DNA from: Helicobacteraceae bacterium
Lineage (GTDB): Bacteria > Campylobacterota > Campylobacteria > Campylobacterales > Sulfurimonadaceae
Reading direction: 5' to 3'
Length of the DNA: 64,000 bases
Assembly (NCBI GenBank): GCA_947498025.1
Contig: CANMJR010000008.1
Coordinates: forward strand, 1 to 64,000
Each line of letters opens with the position of its first letter. Position 1 is the stretch's first letter. Of this stretch, positions 33,102 through 42,900 are shown piece by piece. The notes beneath the pieces were generated by a model that saw only the letters and a list, made by a program, of their open reading frames with translations, was not told the DNA's origin and did no database searches. The translations under genes and the position numbers were made by a program.

Positions 33102-34280
33102 ATGAAAACAACATTGATTATCGGTGCAGGCGGAGTAAGTAGAGTCGTGGTGCATAAGTGTGTACAAAACGCAGATGTGTTTGGCAAAATTGTATTGGCT
33201 AGCAGAAGCATCGGAAGATGTGAAGTAATTAAGAGCGAACTTCCGCATGCCGACATAGAGATTGCAACTGTTGATGCGGATAACACGGATGAAGTTATAA
33301 AACTTATTAACGCATGCAAGCCGGATATTCTTATAAATGTGGCACTTCCGTATCAGGATTTGACAATCATGGACGCATGTATCGCTACAAAAACTCCCTA
33401 CCTTGACACTGCAAATTACGAGCATCCGGATGAAGCGAAGTTTGAATACAAGCTTCAGTGGGAGAGAGACGCAAAGTTTAAAGAAGCCGGAATTATGGGG
33501 CTTTTAGGAAGCGGATTTGACCCTGGGGCTACAAATGTATTTTGTGCCTATGCGCAAAAACATTACTTTGACGAGATTCACACTATCGATATTTTGGACT
33601 GTAATGCTGGCGACCATGGCTACGCTTTTGCAACCAACTTCAACCCTGAAATTAATCTAAGAGAGGTCTCTTCAAAGGGTCGTTATTGGGAAAATGGAAA
33701 GTGGATTGAGACCGAGCCGATGGAGATTAAAATGGTTTGGGATTATCCTGAAGTAGGTGAAAAAGATAGTTATTTGCTTTACCACGAAGAGATGGAATCT
33801 TTGGTTTTAAACATCAAAGGTCTTAAAAGAATTAGATTTTTTATGACATTCGGACAGAGCTATCTGACGCACATGAAGTGTTTAGAAAATGTCGGCATGT
33901 TAGGCATTGAACCGATTGAACACAAGGGAATGAAAATCGTTCCTATGGAGTTTTTGAAGACACTTCTTCCTGACCCGGCATCTTTAGGACCAAGAACAAA
34001 AGGAAAAACGAATATCGGCGTAGTTGTTGAGGGAATCAAAGACGGAAGCCCAAGAAAAATTTACATCTATCAAGTAAAAGACCATGAGGAGTGCTTTCGT
34101 GAGACAAACTCTCAGGGCGTTTCCTACACAACGGGCGTTCCTGCCATGATTGGTGCAAAACTTATGTTAAAAGGCATTTGGAGCGGTGTTGGTGTGTTTA
34201 ACATGGAACAGATGGATCCTGACGCATTCATGGAAGAGATGAACACGCAAGGGCTTCCTTGGCAAATAAAAGAGCTGTAA
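33102..34280 (+). CDS. Carboxy(nor)spermidine dehydrogenase (saccharopine dehydrogenase family)
   Basis: A 392-residue protein with an N-terminal Rossmann fold (TLIIGAGGVSRVVVHKC) and the saccharopine-dehydrogenase-type core (DTANYEHPDEAKFEYKLQW, GLLGSGFDPGATNVFCAYA). In Vibrio and Campylobacter this enzyme condenses aspartate semialdehyde with diaminopropane or putrescine and reduces the imine to carboxynorspermidine or carboxyspermidine. The decarboxylase partner is 760 bp downstream. The ATG at 33102 has GGAG seven bases before it; a TTG five codons upstream would overlap that RBS. Campylobacter jejuni makes spermidine by this route, and the same is likely here. Confidence 0.88.
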   Translation: MKTTLIIGAGGVSRVVVHKCVQNADVFGKIVLASRSIGRCEVIKSELPHADIEIATVDADNTDEVIKLINACKPDILINVALPYQDLTIMDACIATKTPYLDTANYEHPDEAKFEYKLQWERDAKFKEAGIMGLLGSGFDPGATNVFCAYAQKHYFDEIHTIDILDCNAGDHGYAFATNFNPEINLREVSSKGRYWENGKWIETEPMEIKMVWDYPEVGEKDSYLLYHEEMESLVLNIKGLKRIRFFMTFGQSYLTHMKCLENVGMLGIEPIEHKGMKIVPMEFLKTLLPDPASLGPRTKGKTNIGVVVEGIKDGSPRKIYIYQVKDHEECFRETNSQGVSYTTGVPAMIGAKLMLKGIWSGVGVFNMEQMDPDAFMEEMNTQGLPWQIKEL

Positions 34281-34286
34281 GCTCTT

Positions 34287-35027
34287 TTGTATTTTGCTCT
34301 TCTAAATTTTACATTTTCAATTGTTATTGGTATCGTCGGCATTATGACCTTACGAAAGGCAAGTACTCCTCATGAGGTTGTTTTTGCCAGTCTGCCTCTA
34401 CTCTTTGCCATGCATGAGTTCACGCAAGGGTTTGTTTGGCTCGGAGTTTACGGTCTGATTGAAGCGAGAGCTCTTGAAATTGCTGAATCAATTTATATTT
34501 TTTATGCGCAAGGTCTGCTGCCGTTTATAATTCCATTGGCAATCTGGCTCATAGAACCAAAAGGGTTAAGAAGAGATTTAATTGCGATACTTATGATTAT
34601 GGGTGCTCTATTGTCAATTTATACCATGTGGGGACTCTCTGTACAACCTACGACAGTCTCTCTACAAGATGGATTACTCTATTATGTAAATCCTACGACA
34701 GATCATCACTGGGTGGCGATTATATATATTTTTACAACCTGCGGTTCTCTGATTTTAAGTAAAAATATCTCTATTCAACTCTTTGGATGGCTGAATCTGT
34801 TGGGAATAAATCTTGTCTATTGGTTGAAGCCGTACGCTCTTACATCCCTTTGGTGTCTTTATGCCGCTGTTGTAAGCACCGTTTTATATTTATATTTTGT
34901 TAAACGGCGCATAGCATTTCTTGAACTGCTCAAGAAGAATGAAAACCAGTGGGGCACTCAGTTTGAAAACGAGTTGAATAAACTTGTAAAGCACTACCCT
35001 AGTCTTATAAGTAAAATAAATCACTAA
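34287..35027 (+). CDS. Multi-pass membrane protein of unknown function
   Basis: A 246-residue protein with about seven membrane helices and a charged cytoplasmic tail (KKNENQWGTQFENELNKLVKHY). The first half carries a conserved-looking FAMHEFTQGFVWLGV, with His and Glu inside a helix, and later NPTTDHHWVAIIYIF, possible ligand or metal contacts. I do not recognise a characterised family. The start is TTG at 34287, six bases after the upstream stop, with no good RBS. Lying between the two carboxy(nor)spermidine enzymes, it could move a polyamine or precursor, but position is the only support. Confidence 0.6.
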   Translation: MYFALLNFTFSIVIGIVGIMTLRKASTPHEVVFASLPLLFAMHEFTQGFVWLGVYGLIEARALEIAESIYIFYAQGLLPFIIPLAIWLIEPKGLRRDLIAILMIMGALLSIYTMWGLSVQPTTVSLQDGLLYYVNPTTDHHWVAIIYIFTTCGSLILSKNISIQLFGWLNLLGINLVYWLKPYALTSLWCLYAAVVSTVLYLYFVKRRIAFLELLKKNENQWGTQFENELNKLVKHYPSLISKINH

Positions 35028-35040
35028 AAAGAGTTAGAAC

Positions 35041-36186
35041 ATGAATACAGATACTATAAAAACTCCTTGTTATGTTTGCGAGGAGGAGCTTTTAGAAAAC
35101 AATCTCAAACTCCTTGATTATGTGCAAAAAGAGAGCGGAGCGAAGATAATTCTAGCTCTCAAAGGTTTTGCCATGTGGAGTACATTTCCTTTGGTCTCAA
35201 AATATCTCAAAGGGTGTACTTCAAGCGGACTTCATGAAGCAAAATTGGCGAGAGAAGAGTTTTGCAAATTTAATCCGCATGCCGAGGTTCACACCTACTC
35301 TCCGGCTTTTAAAGATGAGGATATTGAAGAGATTGCTAAAATTTCAGACCACATCGTTTTTAACTTCCCAAATCAACTTTTTAAATTTAAAGAGAGGGTA
35401 AAAGAGATAAATCCTCATGTTGAGCTCTCTCTTAGAATAAACCCGGAGGTCTCCTCTTCTCCAAAAGATATCTACAATCCATGCGGAATTTATAGCCGTC
35501 TGGGTACGACACTTGCAAATTTTGATGAGAGAGTTTTGGAGCATATCGACGGACTCAATTTTCATGCACTTTGTGAGCAGAATGTGGATGCTCTTGAAGA
35601 GGTTTTAGTGGCTTTTGAAGAGAAATTTTCAAAATATTTCAAAGGTCTAAAATATATTAATTTCGGCGGCGGACACCACATAACCAAGAAGGGTTATGAT
35701 GTTGAGAAACTGATTCGTCTCATAAAAGAGTTCAAAGCAAAATATGATGTAGAGGTCTATTTGGAGCCGGGCGAAGCGGTCGGTTGGCAGACAGGTTTCT
35801 TGATTGCAACGGTGTTAGATGTTTTTGAGAACGGCATGCATGTTGCAATTTTGGACACTTCTGCAGAAGCCCACATGCCGGACACTTTGGCTATGCCTTA
35901 CCGAGCAGATGTAAGAGGAAGCGGTGAGGCAGGTGAAAAAAAATATACCTACCGTTTCGGCGGAAACACATGTTTAGCGGGAGATATTATGGGTGACTAC
36001 TCTTTTGATGCACCTTTAAAAATTGGCGATAAGATTATCTTTGAAGACCAAATCCACTACACTTTTGTTAAAAACAGTACTTTTAATGGCATAAAGCTCC
36101 CGTCATTAGCCATTTACAGAAAAGATGGTGTTCTGGATATTGTAAAAGAGTTTGGCTACACAGATTATAGAGGAAGGTTGTCATGA
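35041..36186 (+). CDS. nspC: Carboxynorspermidine/carboxyspermidine decarboxylase
   Basis: A 381-residue PLP enzyme of the alanine-racemase-fold decarboxylases. The PLP lysine is Lys41 (ILALKGFAMW). YINFGGGHHITKKGYD carries the glycine-rich phosphate site, EPGEAVGW the conserved Glu-Pro-Gly-Glu, and FGGNTCLAGDIMGDY the second active-site Cys-Asp region. It removes CO2 from carboxyspermidine or carboxynorspermidine as the last step of this polyamine route. RBS is weak (AAAGAGTTAGAAC), 13 bases after the preceding stop. The end overlaps the MFS gene by four bases. Confidence 0.92.
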   Translation: MNTDTIKTPCYVCEEELLENNLKLLDYVQKESGAKIILALKGFAMWSTFPLVSKYLKGCTSSGLHEAKLAREEFCKFNPHAEVHTYSPAFKDEDIEEIAKISDHIVFNFPNQLFKFKERVKEINPHVELSLRINPEVSSSPKDIYNPCGIYSRLGTTLANFDERVLEHIDGLNFHALCEQNVDALEEVLVAFEEKFSKYFKGLKYINFGGGHHITKKGYDVEKLIRLIKEFKAKYDVEVYLEPGEAVGWQTGFLIATVLDVFENGMHVAILDTSAEAHMPDTLAMPYRADVRGSGEAGEKKYTYRFGGNTCLAGDIMGDYSFDAPLKIGDKIIFEDQIHYTFVKNSTFNGIKLPSLAIYRKDGVLDIVKEFGYTDYRGRLS

Positions 36187-37403
36187 AATCTGTTGCTGCT
36201 CAGGTACTCACGCTTCCTGTTATCGTCATTGCGATGGGATATTTTGTCGATATTTATGATTTGATTTTATTTGGTGTGGTTCGAGTTCAAAGCTTAACTG
36301 AGCTTGGGTTAGATAAAGAGGCAATCACTCTTTGGGGGTCGATTATCCTCAATGCTCAAATGTCCGGGATGCTTATCGGCGGAATTCTTTGGGGGATTTT
36401 AGGAGATAAAAAAGGGCGTTTATCTGTCCTTTTTGCTTCGATTATCCTCTATTCGGTCGCAAATTTTCTTAATGCTTTTGTTACTAATGTCGAACAATAC
36501 GCACTTTTGCGTTTTATTGCAGGGATTGGTTTGGCCGGAGAGCTTGGTGCCGGAGTAACGCTTGTCGCTGAAATTCTGCCAAAAGAGCTGCGTGGATACG
36601 GGGTTATGAGCATTGCTGCATTTGGGGTACTTGGTGTTGTAGCTGCGAATCTTGTTACAGAAGTTTTTGCATGGCGTAATGCTTATATTATCGGCGGGAT
36701 ACTTGGTTTTATGCTCCTCATTTTGAGATTTCGTGTCAAAGAATCAGCGATGTTTGAGCACCATGTAAGTGATGATGTCAAGCGGGGTCACTTCTTTGGA
36801 CTCTTTACCCATAAAAAACTCTTTAGTAAATACATAAAAGCGATTGTAATCGGAATGCCTCTTTGGTATGTGGTGGGTGTTTTGGTGATGTTCTCACCTG
36901 AATTTGCAAAAGCCCTCTCAATCAGCGGCGAAGTGACCGCAGGTCAGGCACTCATGTATTGCTACATTGGGCTTTCAATCGGCGATTTAGCGAGTGGGTA
37001 TCTCTCTCAAAAGATGAAAAGCCGTAAACAAGCTTACACTATTTTCATGATTTTATCTGTTATAAGTGTTCTCTATTATTTTACACTCTCTGGTGCAACT
37101 GCTTCATCTTTTTATATGTCTCTGTTCCTGCTTGGTGTGTTTTGTGGCTATTGGGCGCTTTTTATCACAATGGCAGCGGAGCAGTTTGGAACAAATATCC
37201 GTGCAACGGTGGCAACAACAGTTCCAAATTTTGTTCGAGGTTCCGTTGTGCCGATTACCTCTAGTTTTATGCTTCTCAAAGAGAACTTTGGGGTTTTAGG
37301 CTCCGCTGCAACGGTTGGTGCTGTGGTGTTTGCCATCGCATTGATTGCACTCTATTTTACCCGCGAGACATACCATGAAGATTTAGATTATATCGAAGCT
37401 TAA
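36183..37403 (+). CDS. MFS transporter
   Basis: A 406-residue major-facilitator protein with about 12 membrane helices. The loop 2-3 signature is ILWGILGDKKGRLSVL and the helix 4-5 region has RFIAGIGLAGELGAGVTLVAE, as in the metabolite-proton symporter branch. It begins with an ATGA overlap with nspC, so it belongs to the polyamine operon. A role in polyamine or precursor transport is reasonable but not provable from sequence; organic-acid transport is the main alternative. After the stop there is a 145-bp gap with no strong hairpin and one 13-codon frame (37413-37454) with no support as a gene. Confidence 0.82.
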   Translation: MKSVAAQVLTLPVIVIAMGYFVDIYDLILFGVVRVQSLTELGLDKEAITLWGSIILNAQMSGMLIGGILWGILGDKKGRLSVLFASIILYSVANFLNAFVTNVEQYALLRFIAGIGLAGELGAGVTLVAEILPKELRGYGVMSIAAFGVLGVVAANLVTEVFAWRNAYIIGGILGFMLLILRFRVKESAMFEHHVSDDVKRGHFFGLFTHKKLFSKYIKAIVIGMPLWYVVGVLVMFSPEFAKALSISGEVTAGQALMYCYIGLSIGDLASGYLSQKMKSRKQAYTIFMILSVISVLYYFTLSGATASSFYMSLFLLGVFCGYWALFITMAAEQFGTNIRATVATTVPNFVRGSVVPITSSFMLLKENFGVLGSAATVGAVVFAIALIALYFTRETYHEDLDYIEA

Positions 37404-37548
37404 AGGCTCAATATGACTTTTTTTACAAAGCTTTCAAAGTTTCTAAAGAGATAAACGGGCATAATTCGTAATCGTTTCGTAACCAAATAACTGCATTTTG
37501 GTCATGGTTCCTCGATTTTAATTTCAGAGTCTTACTTTTGGAGCTTTC

Positions 37549-39030
37549 ATGTTTTCTCGCGACAATCTCTTTTTTGGCGGTATCTTTGCCGTAACTACCG
37601 TTATTTTTATGATATGGGGATTTAACTATCTCACAAATCATTACACTCTTTTTGTACTTGCTACACTTTTTGGAATTTTTATGGCTTTCAATATAGGTGG
37701 CAATGATGTTGCAAACTCTTTTGGAACAAGCGTCGGGGCTAAAACTCTCACAGTCAAGCAAGCACTTATGATTGCCGCCATTTTTGAAATCAGCGGTGCC
37801 ATGCTTGCCGGTTCTGCGGTAACAGATACGGTTCGCAAGGGAATCGTAGATGTATCGCAAATGACATTTGAACCGATGCTTTTTGTGTTTGTTATGATGG
37901 GAGCACTGCTCGCTTCTGCTTTTTGGCTTTTGTATGCTTCTAAAAAAGGGTATCCGGTTTCTACGACGCACGCAATCATAGGCGGAATTTTGGGTGCTTC
38001 TATCGCTCTTGGGTATGTTACCATGGAAGAGGGCGGAAGTGTGTTTGGTCTTGTTCGATGGAATGAAATTGGAAAAATTGTAATCAGCTGGGTTGTTTCT
38101 CCGATTCTAGGCGGGATGGCATCTTATGGAATTTATTGGTATCTCAAAAAAAATATTCTTGATTACAACGATACGGTTGAAGAGCATATTGATGATATTA
38201 AATTCAAATTAGCACAACTCAAAGCTTTGCATGATGAAGCTACGGCAACGGCGGAAGAAAAAGCAAGTTATGAAGAGCAGGTGAATGAACTGCACCGTCT
38301 TAAAAAGAAATCAAATGCTTTTTATGCACTTCGTACACATGCCCCGTTGGCTGCTGCTTTTGGGGTTGGTATGATTGCAAGTATGCTTCTTTTTAAAGGG
38401 CTTAAACATGCACATTTAGGATTTGACAATACGCAGATTTTTCTTCTAATCGCCACTTTTTCAACGCTGACTTACGGTATCGTTTTTTCCATCATTAAGG
38501 TGATGCACAAAGATTCTCCGCACAAAGCGACGATGAGACTCTTTAGCATGTTACAGGTTCTTACCGCTTCGGCGTTTGCATTTAGCCATGGAGCAAACGA
38601 TATTGCAAATGCAGTCGGACCTTTCGCTGCCATTATCGATATTTTGGCTACGAATAGTCTCAATGCACAATCTGCTATTCCGGTTATTTTAATGGCAACC
38701 TTCGGTGTCGCTCTTGTGGCAGGACTTTGGTTTATCGGTAAAGAGGTTATCGATACTGTTGGAAGCCGCATCACAGAGATTTTTCCGGTCACAGGATTTG
38801 CGGCAGAACTTGGAGCGACATTTATTATTATGCTTGCAACAGTTCTTGGAATTCCCGTCTCGTCAACGCATATTCTCGTGGGAGCTATCATCGGAATCGG
38901 GATGTTAAACCGTAACGCAAACTGGGCATTGATGAAACCTATTGCTATGGCATGGGTTGTTACTATTCCTGTTGCTGCAGTTTTAGCAGCTATTTTCTTC
39001 TTTATTCTCAAAGTACTCTTTGGCTATTAA
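37549..39030 (+). CDS. pit: Pit-family inorganic phosphate transporter
   Basis: A 493-residue PHO4/Pit transporter. The two inverted halves each have the signature: GGNDVANSFGTSVGAKTL near the N-terminus and SHGANDIANAVGPFAA in the second half, with VSTTHAIIGGILGAS and VSSTHILVGAIIGIG as the paired re-entrant motifs. A cytoplasmic charged loop (about 205-270) separates them. It moves phosphate as a metal-phosphate complex with protons. RBS TTTGGAG is before the ATG. The gene ends at a strong terminator (39041-39072), so it is probably monocistronic. Confidence 0.9.
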   Translation: MFSRDNLFFGGIFAVTTVIFMIWGFNYLTNHYTLFVLATLFGIFMAFNIGGNDVANSFGTSVGAKTLTVKQALMIAAIFEISGAMLAGSAVTDTVRKGIVDVSQMTFEPMLFVFVMMGALLASAFWLLYASKKGYPVSTTHAIIGGILGASIALGYVTMEEGGSVFGLVRWNEIGKIVISWVVSPILGGMASYGIYWYLKKNILDYNDTVEEHIDDIKFKLAQLKALHDEATATAEEKASYEEQVNELHRLKKKSNAFYALRTHAPLAAAFGVGMIASMLLFKGLKHAHLGFDNTQIFLLIATFSTLTYGIVFSIIKVMHKDSPHKATMRLFSMLQVLTASAFAFSHGANDIANAVGPFAAIIDILATNSLNAQSAIPVILMATFGVALVAGLWFIGKEVIDTVGSRITEIFPVTGFAAELGATFIIMLATVLGIPVSSTHILVGAIIGIGMLNRNANWALMKPIAMAWVVTIPVAAVLAAIFFFILKVLFGY

Positions 39031-39040
39031 TCCACATGCC

Positions 39041-39072
39041 ACAAGTGAAGCACTCTAGCTTCACTTGTTTTA
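39041..39072 (+). terminator. Rho-independent terminator after pit
   Basis: ACAAGTGAAGC (39041-39051) and GCTTCACTTGT (39058-39068) form a perfect 11-bp stem with loop ACTCTA, followed by TTTT. The minus-strand recO ends at 39126, so the hairpin may serve both directions. Confidence 0.88.
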
Positions 39073-39125
39073 AAAATTTCTATTTTTACTTTTTTAATGA
39101 TTGTAAAATAACTATGATTGCTATT

Positions 39126-39746
39126 CTATAACCCCTCAAGCAAAACAAACCAAAGTCTATCGACCTCTTTATCACTCAAAAAGAGGCTTGATTTATGAAC
39201 AAACAGCTCAACTAAAGCTTTTTTGTTGATGCTGAGCGTGTGTGAACATGCTTTGTGCGTCGGCAGGTAGGCTCGTATGAGTGAAATCTCTTCCTCTTTT
39301 ATATTTTGCGAACATAAAAAGCAGTTCAGCTCACTATGTAATCTTCCCTCATGCTCTAAAAGTTTTACATAAGATTCTATTGCTACTCTTTTTGGGTTTT
39401 GCTTGTTCCACTCTCTTGAGGCGTTGTCGATGAGTTCAAAGTAAAAATCGCCCAACTCTTCGGCATCTTTGAGGTGTTTATGAAAAAGTGTCAAAAAATC
39501 TTGCCAGAGTCTGAGAAGTTTGTAGTCGTTTATCCACTTAAAACCTATATGCATCACATCTTTGAGTCTTGAGATATTGGATTTACCCGATGGCTCTTTT
39601 TCGTAGTCTATTTTAAACCCTATATTTATGGTTCCATGCCTTGCTCCGTAGAACCGATAAAGCGTATCTAAGCTATCTCGTGATACTATGGTGACAATTA
39701 AATCTTCATCTTTTACTTTATTGAGATTTATGATGTAACCCTGCAT
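39126..39746 (-). CDS. recO: RecO-like DNA repair protein (Campylobacterota type)
   Basis: A 206-residue protein with the N-terminal OB-fold start of RecO (MQGYIINLNKVKDEDLIVTIVSRDSLDTLYRFYGARHG) and a helical C-terminal part with a four-Cys/His-like cluster (CFLCSQN ... THKACSH). RecO helps load RecA onto SSB-coated single-stranded DNA with RecR. Campylobacterota RecO proteins are short and diverged, matching this 206-residue length. It is a single minus-strand gene between pit and gltB. The ATG has AAGAAGAAAA upstream. Confidence 0.75.
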   Translation of the reverse strand: MQGYIINLNKVKDEDLIVTIVSRDSLDTLYRFYGARHGTINIGFKIDYEKEPSGKSNISRLKDVMHIGFKWINDYKLLRLWQDFLTLFHKHLKDAEELGDFYFELIDNASREWNKQNPKRVAIESYVKLLEHEGRLHSELNCFLCSQNIKEEEISLIRAYLPTHKACSHTLSINKKALVELFVHKSSLFLSDKEVDRLWFVLLEGL

Positions 39747-39946
39747 TTTTTCTTCTTTCCTAGTTTCTTATATACACATTATCAAAATTTATTCAAAAAA
39801 TATTCCTATAATTATACTTTTTTAAACCTTTAAAGTGTACAATTAAGCACTTTTTCTCTAAATAGACTAAGTTTCTTTAAAAAGAGATTAAATTTAAAAA
39901 GAATTATCATTAATTTGCATAATTTACTAATAATGTAGGAGTTAAA

Positions 39947-42900
39947 ATGGTTGAACATCATGATTTATTGAGATCGTTTAAAGATAACTGTGGCTTTGGT
40001 CTTATTGCAAACATTAAAAACAGAGCATCTCATAAAGTTTTAGATGATGCAGTTACTGCATTAGAGAGAATGATGCACCGCGGTGCAGTTGCAGCGGATG
40101 GAAAAACAGGCGATGGAAGCGGATTGTTGCTCTCTATGCCCGAAGAGTTTATTCGTAATGAAGCTTCAAAAAGCGGTGTTGAGCTGCCTAAGCAGTTTGC
40201 AGTGGCATCTGTTTTTACAAAAGATAGAAATCATTTGCAGACAATAGAGAAGATTTGTGTAAACAATGATTTAAAAATTGTTTTTACTCGTGATGTTCCT
40301 GTGGATACAAAAGCACTAGGCGACCAAGCTTTAGCTTCACTGCCAAATATTGTGCAACTCATTATTACTCCAAACTCAATTATGGCAACAAACAGATTTG
40401 ATGCGCTTTTGTATCTCTCTCGTAAAGAGTGCGAACATGCACTAGTTTATGATAGAAATTTTTATATAGCTTCCATGAGCTCAAAAGTTCTTTCCTATAA
40501 AGGGCTTGTTATGCCTACACATATTAAAGAGTTCTACAAAGACCTTCAAAATGAGAACTTTAAAATCTCTTTTTCACTTTTTCACCAAAGATTTTCTACA
40601 AATACTTTGCCTGAATGGAGACTCGCACAGCCTTTTCGTGCAGTTGCCCATAACGGTGAGATTAACTCGGTTGAAGGGAACCGTATCAATGTTGAGATAA
40701 AATCTGAATCTATAAAAAGTGAAGTTTTTACAAGCGAAGAGATAGAGAGAATTTTACCGATTCTGCAACTCAACTCATCCGACAGTGCTTCAGCAGATAA
40801 CTTCTTTGAGTTTTTGATTGTAAATGGAATGGACTTTTTTAAAGCCGTTCGCGCGGTTATACCTTCGGCATGGCAAAATGCTCCGCACATGGATCCGGAA
40901 CTTCGAGCATTTTATGAGTATCATTCAACTGTTTTTGAAGCGTGGGACGGACCTGCTGCATTTTCCGTAACTGACGGTCGTTATGTAGGGTGCGTGCTTG
41001 ACCGTAACGGTCTTCGCCCTTCAAAATATATAATTACTAAAGATGATAATCTTCTGATTGCGAGTGAATACGGTGTTGTTGATATTGCAGAGGAGAACAT
41101 CAAAGAGAGAGGTCGTCTTCAATCGGGCGAGATGCTGGGGCTTGATTTGAAGTTTGGAAAAATTCTCAAAAATGAGCAGATAAATGATTATCTCAAAAGC
41201 TCAAATCCATACATGAAGTGGTTAAATGAGCACATGGTCTATCTTCAAGAGCATGTGGAAGAGCAGTACATTACAAAATGTGACTTTAACAGAGAAAATT
41301 TTATAAAAAGACAGAGATTCTTCAATATCACTCAAGAGGTTGTTGAACAGGTGATTGAACCGATGCTCATTGAAGGCAAAGAAGCTGTCGGTTCAATGGG
41401 TGATGATACTCCTTTGGCTGCATTTTCAAACAATCAAAGAGCTTTTTCTGATTACTTTAAACAAAAATTCGCTCAGGTAACAAATCCGCCGATTGACCCA
41501 ATCCGTGAAAAAATTGTCATGAGCTTGAATACGGGTTTTGGTGAAGTTCATAATATTTTAAATGAGCATCCATCCCATGCGCACCGCTTGAAATCCATTT
41601 CACCTATTATTACAAGCGAAAAACTTGAGGTTTTAAAATCTTTCGGCGATAAAAAATCACCTCGTTATCAAGCTTTTTATCACAATGCAACATTCTCAAC
41701 TGCCTATAGCGGTACCCTCAAAGAGGCACTGGATGCTTTAGTGGCTCGAGTGATAGATTCTGTTAAAAATGAGGGCACAAGGGTCGTAATTTTAGATGAT
41801 TATGAGTTTAGTGCAACAAACAAAATTATTCCTATGGCTATGGTTGTCGGTCGTCTTAATTTTGCTCTGCTTAAAGTTAAAATCCGTCACCTTGTTTCTA
41901 TGGTTGCAATAACCGGAGAAGTAACAGATTCACATAGTGCTGCGGTTTTAATAGGGTATGGAGCGAGTGCTATCTACCCTAATTTACTTTTTGCAACTGC
42001 TATTGATATTCTTGAAAAATCAAAAGTTATAAAAATTGATTGCCATGAAGCTCTAAAATCTGTCCATAGTGCTCTCAATGGCGGACTTCTCAAAATTATC
42101 TCTAAAATGGGTATTGCAACAATTGCATCTTACCGTAACGCAGGACTTTTTGATGTTTTAGGTCTCAATAAAAGAGTTGTAGGAGAGTGTTTTGAGAGTT
42201 CAAATAGTGCTCTTGGCGGACTTGATTATGAAGATATAGACGAGAGAATTACAAGATACCATAAAGAAGCATTTAACGAAGATGGATTTAATAAAATTTT
42301 CCCACTTAACATTGGCGGATATTATAAATTTTATAATGGCGGGGAACACCATGATTTCGGTCCTGATGTTATCCATGCTATCCACACGGTTGCAGCGAGC
42401 GGAGAGAAAAAAGATTTTGACAGATTAAAAAATTTAATAAATAAAAGAGGTCTGAAATTTATTCGTGATTTCTTTGAACTGAAATCTGACAGAAAGCCTA
42501 TAAATATATCTGAAGTTGAACCTAAAGAGAAGATATTTAAGAGATTCGCGGCAGCGGCTATGAGTCTTGGTTCAATTTCTCCCGAAGCACATGAGACAAT
42601 TGCGATGGCGATGAACAGCATAGGCGCACAGTCAAATTCAGGTGAGGGCGGAGAGGATTCTCAGAGATTTGGAACGAACAGAAACTCTAAAATCAAACAA
42701 GTGGCTTCAGGACGATTCGGCGTAACTCCGGCGTATTTAAGAAGTGCGGAAGAGATTCAGATAAAAGTTGCTCAAGGTGCAAAACCGGGAGAGGGCGGAC
42801 AACTCTCAGGTCATAAAGTTTCACCTCTGATTGCAAAACTTCGTCATACTGTTCCGGGAGTTACGCTTATTTCGCCTCCTCCACATCATGACATCTACTC

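Noticed and set aside
37413-37454. 13-codon frame between the MFS and pit genes
   Set aside because: Too short and without support; could be chance.
37423-37971. 182-codon minus-strand frame over the start of pit
   Set aside because: Mostly antisense to the conserved N-terminal Pit signature; composition is rich in Cys/Arg/Lys as in shadow frames.
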